NCBI RefSeq assembly: GCF_002368415.1
Contig: NZ_AP018294.1
Location: forward strand, 1 to 64,000
Direction of reading: 5' to 3'
Length of the DNA: 64,000 nucleotides
From: Calothrix sp. NIES-4105
GTDB taxonomy: Bacteria > Cyanobacteriota > Cyanobacteriia > Cyanobacteriales > Nostocaceae
Under the pieces are notes generated by a model. The model was not told the origin of the DNA, ran no database searches, and saw nothing but the letters and a program-made list of their open reading frames with translations. The translations under genes were made by a program, and so were the position numbers. Below, piece by piece: positions 58,417 to 64,000 of this stretch (position 1 is its first letter; each line of letters starts with the position of its first letter).

Positions 58417-61400
58417 ATGTCACAAACTACACAGTATCCCAACAATCTGACAGGCGCCGAATACCATGAGCTAGCGGTGCAAAGTGCCATCCATCCGGCG
58501 TTGATCGCCTTAAACTTTCTTCATATTTTAGGGGTACCAGCTTACGACTACCTGTTTACTATTAATGTCCCACGTAAAAATGCAGGTCGGGTAACAGATG
58601 GTTTTCTCAAACGCTACCAACATGTTGAATTGGGCGGTTTGTGGATTAGCGGGTTAGACCCTCTTAATAATTGGGCGCCAAGTGATTGGGGACGGTTCAA
58701 ACCGACTTATCCCCGCATCAACTCTCTTGGTAAACCCATCAAATACGAATCGCAACCCGCGACATCGAACCGCGTCACCTACTTTAATGTCCCTGACTGT
58801 ATATGGGATTTGATAGCACAACGGTACGGCATCAAACGTTATCATTCTTTATTAGCGCGGCGCCTACAAGATAGGTTCTCAGCTCTACTATTTTGGGAGT
58901 GGGTTAAGAAACATCCAGAAATCCCGATAATTATATGTGAGGGAGAGAAGAAAGCAGCGTGTTTGCTCTCGATGGGGTTTGTAGCAATTGCACTGCCTGG
59001 TATTTGGGGCGGACGAGTTGGTAAGAAAGATTTTGACGAGAAGCTGCACCCTGATTTAATACCCATGTGCCAGAGTGGGCGCCAATTTATAATACTTTTT
59101 GACTACGAAACTAAGATTAATACTCGGTGGTCAATATACCAGGCAACGATGCGTACTGGTGCAGCAATTGAAGCAACAGGCTCGAATTGTGAAGTAGCTT
59201 TGTTACCAGGACCAGAGAAAGGAGTTGATGATTTTGTCGTCGCGCGTGGGGAGAATGCGAATGAATTATTAACTGATATTATCTTAGACGCGAAAAGTCT
59301 TAAGGATTATCAGAGTTGGTTTTTTCGCAAGAAGCGAGGTTTGTCTCAGTTATACCCAGCAGATATTACAGTCTCGGTTGACTACTTAACTAAAGCCCTT
59401 GGTTTTGAAGGCGCCCTATCCGAATTGCCACAACCCCATCACACACAACATAATATTGACGATAAATTATCTTCGACTCCATCAAACCATCCCAAATTTC
59501 TACTACCAACCAAAGGGCTAGTAGTGTTGTGGAGTGATATGGGCACTGCGAAAACTGCGCTCATGGGGATTTTCCGCTCCTCTTATCCTTCGGTTAGGTT
59601 TCTTAACAACGGGCATCGTGTTAACTTGCTCAAAAACCTGGCGAAGCGTTTGGAAACGGAAATATATTCAGCACTCAGCTATGGAGATTTAGCGAAAGCA
59701 ACAGCTCTTAGTATTACGATTGATAGTTTGCACAAACTCAATACCCAGTCCTTGAAATATGGGTGCGTATTTATTGATGAAGCTTGCCAATACCTGACCC
59801 ACCTGCTGCACAGTAAAACTTGCAGGGAACACCGCGCGCAAATCCTCGAAGTTTTACAGTATATCGTGCATAACGCACAACTAGTGGTAATCGCCGATGC
59901 TCATATGGACGACATTACTGTGAAATTCTTTGCAGCAATGCGTCCACTAGGGGAAAACCCGTTTATTGTTAAGAATGAATATAAAAACGGTGGGCGCCCA
60001 ATTTATTGGTTTGAGGGCAAAGATTCTTCTGCACTAGTCGCCAAAATCGCTGCTTCAATAATGTTAGGACAGAAGATAATGGTGGCTTCTGACTCGAAGC
60101 GCTTTATTAAGAAGTTAGAAATCTTATTGACAAAACAAAAAATTAAGTGCAAAGAATCTGAAGTTACATCAGAGTCCGATACCAATAAGTCAGGTGCCGA
60201 CAAAGAAAACGTGAATGGTATAAAGGTATGGTCTATTCACTCAGATAATTCAGGGAGCGAAGAAAACGTTGCATTCATTAAGGACATTACCAACGCTGTT
60301 AAAGATGTTGATGTCCTGCTTACTTCTCCGAGTTTAGGTACTGGTGTTGATATTCCGGAATACCACTTTGATGCTGTGTTCGGTGTATTTCATGCGTCTT
60401 CACAAACCGCTACCGAATGCGCGCAACAATTATACCGCTATCGTCCTATTGTGCCAATTTATGTATGGGTAGCATCGTGCCCTCAATTTGGGTACAAAGA
60501 AACCAACGCAACCAAAATCCAAAAAAAATTACTTCAAACCAACGAAATCACAGCATTCCTAATTAAGATTGACCGGGAAACTGGTAGACGTGGTGTTGAG
60601 AAAGATTACGCATTAGAAGCACATTGTCAGTTACTCGCACAACGCAACGAATCTATAAACAATCTCAGGGACGACTTGCGCGATTTACTTAAAGATATGG
60701 GTAATCGAATTATCCCCGTGGGTGAAAAGGAAGATGCTTGGTCACAGGCATATTTGAAAGCTGCAGCTTCTACATTGGATGATGCCCATTATCTAGCTGT
60801 GTCAAAAGCGGAAGAGATTAACGCTACTGAGTATAAGTCGCGGCAAAGTAAAGACTACCTGGCGCCCGAAGAAAAGAACGAGTGCGAAAAATTCCGCATC
60901 CGCGACTCCTACGGGATGGAGGTAACACCCGAACTTGTCAAATTTGACGACGGTGGAAGGTTAATTAAAAATATTGTCTCACTCGAAGGTCTACTTGCCC
61001 CTTCAGAAGGCACAATTATTGAACTAAATACAGGCGCCACATACCCACTGCCACCAGAAATTGTAGCTTCTAGAGATAGACAAGAACGAATGCACTCACC
61101 CGTGTGCTTCGACTGGAAAAACAATTCGGCGGATTGGTTAGCAATGCATATTTTAGGGTTACCAAATATCGTTAACCGTTTGGTTGCTGGCGAGGAAATA
61201 ACTGCGGCTGACTTGGAATTAGTACGGATGGTTCATATTGCCAAACAACACGCGGCTCATATTAAATCAATCCTTGGGTTTACTGTGCCTAAAAAATGTA
61301 CACCTATATGGTTGCTGGGTACTTTACTCAGCAAGTTGGGGCTAAAACTAGATAGCCATAAAGTTGGTCCCAAGGGTAAACAGGTGAAACATTTCTTACT

Positions 61401-61872
61401 AAACAAGGAGAAATTAGAATTTGCACTTCGAGTCATTAAACACCGGGAACATAAACGCGCTTTAAAAGAGGAACACGCGCGGCAAGCTGCCGAAGAACAA
61501 GCGCGCTATGAAGCTGGAATGAAGACTCAGTACGGGATTGAGCCACTATTAAACACGATATCCACACCCCCCCTTAATGGTAAAGGAAACCCCTTAATGG
61601 TAGGAGAGAATACCAATGATGACCCCAATGATGAGGTAGGTGAGGGGTGGGAACCCAACGATGGCGATAGTACACCAGTCAAAAGCAGTCTAGCAATGCT
61701 TTTGAGCGCTATTAGACGGGGTATCGAGGCAATTAAAGCATTATTTAAAAGTTGGACAGTCCGACGACGCTGGTGCGTAGTGCTGTTGCTAGAGGAAGTC
61801 GCTCCGAAACAACTGCGTAAACTTGAACAACTTATACCTAACTTTTATGAGTGGTTACACTCAGTTTCGTAA
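58417..61872 (+). CDS. CyRepA1-type plasmid replication protein (DUF3854/TOPRIM plus helicase)
   Basis: The 1151-residue protein begins with a primase-like region. At about 170-290 a TOPRIM-like DUF3854 domain has IICEGEKKAACLLSMGF, ILFDYE and KGVDDFV. A helicase-like half follows, with the Walker A-like SDMGTAKTA (about 373), Walker B-like VFIDEACQ (about 450) and the motif V/VI region SPSLGTGVDIPEY and CAQQLYRYRP. The C-terminal 350 residues are unassigned. This matches cyanobacterial plasmid replication proteins of the CyRepA1 family, which initiate replication at a nearby origin. GGAG lies 8 bp before the ATG. Confidence 0.8.
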   Translation: MSQTTQYPNNLTGAEYHELAVQSAIHPALIALNFLHILGVPAYDYLFTINVPRKNAGRVTDGFLKRYQHVELGGLWISGLDPLNNWAPSDWGRFKPTYPRINSLGKPIKYESQPATSNRVTYFNVPDCIWDLIAQRYGIKRYHSLLARRLQDRFSALLFWEWVKKHPEIPIIICEGEKKAACLLSMGFVAIALPGIWGGRVGKKDFDEKLHPDLIPMCQSGRQFIILFDYETKINTRWSIYQATMRTGAAIEATGSNCEVALLPGPEKGVDDFVVARGENANELLTDIILDAKSLKDYQSWFFRKKRGLSQLYPADITVSVDYLTKALGFEGALSELPQPHHTQHNIDDKLSSTPSNHPKFLLPTKGLVVLWSDMGTAKTALMGIFRSSYPSVRFLNNGHRVNLLKNLAKRLETEIYSALSYGDLAKATALSITIDSLHKLNTQSLKYGCVFIDEACQYLTHLLHSKTCREHRAQILEVLQYIVHNAQLVVIADAHMDDITVKFFAAMRPLGENPFIVKNEYKNGGRPIYWFEGKDSSALVAKIAASIMLGQKIMVASDSKRFIKKLEILLTKQKIKCKESEVTSESDTNKSGADKENVNGIKVWSIHSDNSGSEENVAFIKDITNAVKDVDVLLTSPSLGTGVDIPEYHFDAVFGVFHASSQTATECAQQLYRYRPIVPIYVWVASCPQFGYKETNATKIQKKLLQTNEITAFLIKIDRETGRRGVEKDYALEAHCQLLAQRNESINNLRDDLRDLLKDMGNRIIPVGEKEDAWSQAYLKAAASTLDDAHYLAVSKAEEINATEYKSRQSKDYLAPEEKNECEKFRIRDSYGMEVTPELVKFDDGGRLIKNIVSLEGLLAPSEGTIIELNTGATYPLPPEIVASRDRQERMHSPVCFDWKNNSADWLAMHILGLPNIVNRLVAGEEITAADLELVRMVHIAKQHAAHIKSILGFTVPKKCTPIWLLGTLLSKLGLKLDSHKVGPKGKQVKHFLLNKEKLEFALRVIKHREHKRALKEEHARQAAEEQARYEAGMKTQYGIEPLLNTISTPPLNGKGNPLMVGENTNDDPNDEVGEGWEPNDGDSTPVKSSLAMLLSAIRRGIEAIKALFKSWTVRRRWCVVLLLEEVAPKQLRKLEQLIPNFYEWLHSVS

Positions 61873-61971
61873 AAGTAACCAGTAATAACAATACAACGAA
61901 TCATGCTTGCGCCCACACGCTCGAAGCGGCGTACAGGATTTCCTTAGCTAAAAAATGAGATTTTAAGTATC

Positions 61972-62177
61972 ATGCAGTACAAAAATAATACTGATGATGG
62001 CTCTTACACATCACGAAAGGTGTCTCAACTACAACCCAAGACTAGTAATAAAAAGAGTGATAATTGGTACACCCCACCCCATATTGTTTCGTTGGTTGTA
62101 AAGGTATTGGGTGAAATAGACCTTGATCCATGTGCCGAAGTTAATAAAAGAATTCCTGCGCGCGAACACTACACAGT
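61972..62177 (+). pseudogene. Truncated phage-type DNA N6-adenine methyltransferase
   Basis: The frame starts MQYKNNTDDGSY and contains NWYTPPHIVSLVVKVLGEID and LDPCAEVNKRIPAREHYT, the N-terminal motif of phage-type Dam-like methyltransferases. The family then continues with an NPPY motif, which is absent here. The match ends at about 62177 and the sequence continues into the transposon end, where the frame stops at 62244. The gene was therefore cut by the insertion. Confidence 0.75.
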
Positions 62178-62180
62178 TGT

Positions 62181-62318
62181 ACATAAACAATTAAGTTCTT
62201 TACTTGAATCGTCTGTAAGCTCAATATTTGGTTGTGCTACATAAAATAAAGTTTTTTACTGAAAAATAATTTCATCTCTGTAGCTAGTCAATCAAAAACA
62301 ATAAAATTGTTTACTGAC
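62181..62318. repeat. Three TnsB-site-like repeats at the transposon end
   Basis: Copy A starts at 62181 (ACATAAACAATTAAGTTC...TTTACTTGA), copy B at 62239 (ACATAAAATAAAGTTTTTTA, then CTGA) and copy C at 62298 (ACAATAAAATTGTTTACTGA). They share ATAAA and a TTTACTGA end. Subterminal repeats bound by TnsB are a hallmark of Tn7-like ends. Copy C overlaps the stop codon of the TnsD/TniQ-type gene. Confidence 0.5.
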
Positions 62319-64000
62319 GAGAAGCAAAATGTGAATTAATAAATTCTACAGATTGAGAGATTGCATCATCAATTCTAGATGCAGATTGCCGTTTATAATA
62401 ATTAAGATGAAGTTTTTTCGTAAATTGATTTTGGGAAGGACAAATACCTTCTTGCAAATAGCATTGAGTCATCCATTCAATACGTCGTAAAGTAAAATCT
62501 TCCCAAGTTTCAAGAACTTGCCTCAGAACTTGTGCAGTCAATGGCATTTGTTTAAGATAATTCTTATTTAAGAAGTTGCTGCTAATATTAAGTTCTTTGC
62601 TAATAGCGATAACAGTAATTTTAATTGGAGAATTTAGCGAAGACTTAATACTTGACACAGCTTGAATTATTTGATTCATTAATTGAGTATCACGAGATGA
62701 CCAATCAATACTATTATCTAGTTTTAAAGGTAAATTTTCTGACAGCCAATCCGAATCATTTTTATATAACCAACTATAATGACGGCGAAAGTTTTGTTGT
62801 AATTTAGTTCGATTTAAAGTAGGGTTATTTTTTCTAATAAGCAGCCATTCTTGACGATAAGACTCTCTTTTTTTTTGGAGTTCCTTAGAAAATAAGTGAG
62901 AATCAGTTTCGGGTAGCTCACCACTAATAGTAATTCGATGCAGTGGTAAGTTAAATCTTTTGGCACAGCGATTTACATTTGAGGGACTCAACCCTAATTG
63001 TATAGCTATTTCTCTGATTCTAATGGTTGGAGTCAACCAAAGTTTTTTAAAGGTGGTTTCCCAAGATGGACTGTAAGAAACAATACGAGTGTAACGGTAT
63101 TGATCTTGTGGAGCTAAATCGGGGCCTGTTCGAGCATAAGCAAAACCACAAGAACAACGGAACGTAGCAGTAGCTTCATCCTGTTGATTTCTACGGTTAA
63201 TCCGATAAGTTTTAATAGTCAATTGTCGATAATGACCGCTTGTAGGGTCAAGGCAAGGCCAGGGGCCTAGTCCAAAAGGTTTTCTAATCGCACTAAAATT
63301 TAAAGGAGTTTTAAAAAATTCTTCAGCGGTTTTTCCTAAAAATTGGATTAAAAGAAGATGATAAACAAGAGAATGAACTTTGTGTTGCTTTAAATCTGGA
63401 ACGAGAAGAAATAACCAAGGCTCGTCAATTTTATCATCAATTTGACAATCCAAAAGTTTTAAAACTTCTTGAGGATAATAATTCCGAAATTTTTTTAGAA
63501 GTAATTTAAGTTGTATCGTGCCACTTTTATTAGCTAAAGAAAGTTGAATTAAAAATTGAATGTATCGGTCAAATAAAGATTCAAATTGAAATTCGAGTTC
63601 AAAATTTAATAGCCATTGAACATCTTGAGAAAGTTTTAAGAGAATCTGATGAGCAGGATTTGTTGGCTCAATAAATTGATATTTATCAGGTAGGACAACT
63701 GTTGTTGCTGAAAAAAACTCATAATTACGTTTTCTTTGAGACATGAAAACATTACTATTTTCTAAAAACACATGATGGATAGGGCAAACTATTACAGCAC
63801 TAAAATTATGAAGACGATGCCAGTAGTATTCTCCGTAGTGTTGTTTATCTTCTTGAAAGCAAAGAGGACAAAAACGAAAAAAAGTAGAGTATTTATTTAA
63901 TTTAGTTAAAAATTTTTTAGGATTAACTAAATCCGGACTATCTTCACCTTTCATCATATCAAGAATTTTTTGTAATTTGTTATCATTAAGAAAAGGAACA
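62311..64000 (-). CDS. TnsD/TniQ-family target-selection protein (partial)
   Basis: The 563 codons seen are open at the right edge, so the N-terminus is missing; a Met at 63957 is not the true start. The TniQ zinc-finger region is near the N-terminus: FRFCPLCFQEDKQHYGEYYW, then HRLHNFSAVIVCPIHHVFL. A second Cys pair (RCSCGFAYAR) and a long DNA-binding C-terminus with HTH-like segments (IREIAIQLGLSPSNVNRCAK) follow. TnsD proteins direct Tn7-like elements to specific targets. The length and the C-terminus favour TnsD over a short TniQ. Confidence 0.8.
   Translation of the reverse strand, partial: VPFLNDNKLQKILDMMKGEDSPDLVNPKKFLTKLNKYSTFFRFCPLCFQEDKQHYGEYYWHRLHNFSAVIVCPIHHVFLENSNVFMSQRKRNYEFFSATTVVLPDKYQFIEPTNPAHQILLKLSQDVQWLLNFELEFQFESLFDRYIQFLIQLSLANKSGTIQLKLLLKKFRNYYPQEVLKLLDCQIDDKIDEPWLFLLVPDLKQHKVHSLVYHLLLIQFLGKTAEEFFKTPLNFSAIRKPFGLGPWPCLDPTSGHYRQLTIKTYRINRRNQQDEATATFRCSCGFAYARTGPDLAPQDQYRYTRIVSYSPSWETTFKKLWLTPTIRIREIAIQLGLSPSNVNRCAKRFNLPLHRITISGELPETDSHLFSKELQKKRESYRQEWLLIRKNNPTLNRTKLQQNFRRHYSWLYKNDSDWLSENLPLKLDNSIDWSSRDTQLMNQIIQAVSSIKSSLNSPIKITVIAISKELNISSNFLNKNYLKQMPLTAQVLRQVLETWEDFTLRRIEWMTQCYLQEGICPSQNQFTKKLHLNYYKRQSASRIDDAISQSVEFINSHFASRQ

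Larger units (their letters stand above)
62178..64000 (-). mobile_element. Tn7-like transposon end (continues off the right edge)
   Basis: The element starts with TGTACA at 62178, directly after the methyltransferase fragment, and contains the TnsD/TniQ-type gene. Three related repeats near the end look like transposase binding sites. The TGT terminus fits Tn7-like elements. The other end and the core tnsA/B/C genes lie outside the window. ACAGT just before (62173-62177) is the candidate 5-bp target duplication, to be matched at the far end. The GGCGCC palindrome, frequent elsewhere, is absent here, which fits recent transfer. Confidence 0.65.

Overview
The window looks like part of a large plasmid of a filamentous, probably heterocystous, cyanobacterium. 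The base composition is AT-rich, and many proteins are of cyanobacterial type: a CyRepA1-type replication protein, a Rpn-type nuclease relic, a cyanobacterial TRADD-N-associated membrane protein and a cNMP-domain HlyB exporter. Replication and partition genes are scattered along the sequence: an StbABC/MobCDE-like operon, a ParB, a ParA with an RHH partner, a tyrosine recombinase and CyRepA1. The palindrome GGCGCC occurs about 75 times by eye, against roughly five expected. The usual cyanobacterial HIP1 octamer GCGATCGC was not found by eye.

Layout. 0.1-3 kb: repeats and a three-gene plasmid-maintenance operon. 3.4-7 kb: a decayed Rpn-type nuclease, a zinc-ribbon/HTH pair, a frameshifted small gene and an RHH coiled-coil protein. 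7.2-8.3 kb: tyrosine recombinase. 8.35-12.3 kb: a probable immunity or cell-death island. It holds a DUF4062 (TIR-like) protein convergent with a two-TM Macro protein of the Thoeris type II ThsA kind, a TRADD-N-associated 2-TM protein, and a PadR/membrane-protein operon. 12.5-16.3 kb: ParB, a DUF4365 nuclease-like cassette, and an RHH/ParA pair. 16.6-18.2 kb: a phage-like switch with a split BRO/KilAC antirepressor facing a Cro-like HTH gene across an 8-bp repeat array.

18.2-48.7 kb: a type I secretion operon (PpiC rotamase, ABC exporter with an inactive C39 domain, HlyD). Next to it is a 22.6-kb gene for a 7546-residue modular adhesin/RHS protein that ends in a PD-(D/E)XK-like toxin. A small opposite-strand gene sits beside the toxin end and a gene of unknown function lies upstream. 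Two blocks of nearly identical tandem repeats (606 and 624 bp) lie inside the giant gene.

49.9-54.9 kb: a tightly packed minus-strand operon of mostly unrecognised genes around a membrane-anchored P-loop ATPase, perhaps an undescribed membrane machine. 55.3-56.8 kb: RHH, GIY-YIG-RHH (with an in-frame stop), a degenerate GIY-YIG copy and an HTH protein. 57.8-61.9 kb: iteron-like 16-bp repeats, then CyRepA1, so an origin is probably here. 62.0-64 kb: a DNA adenine methyltransferase gene cut by the end of a Tn7-like transposon, whose TnsD/TniQ gene runs off the right edge.

Domain and family names come from recognised motifs read by eye; no database search was run.
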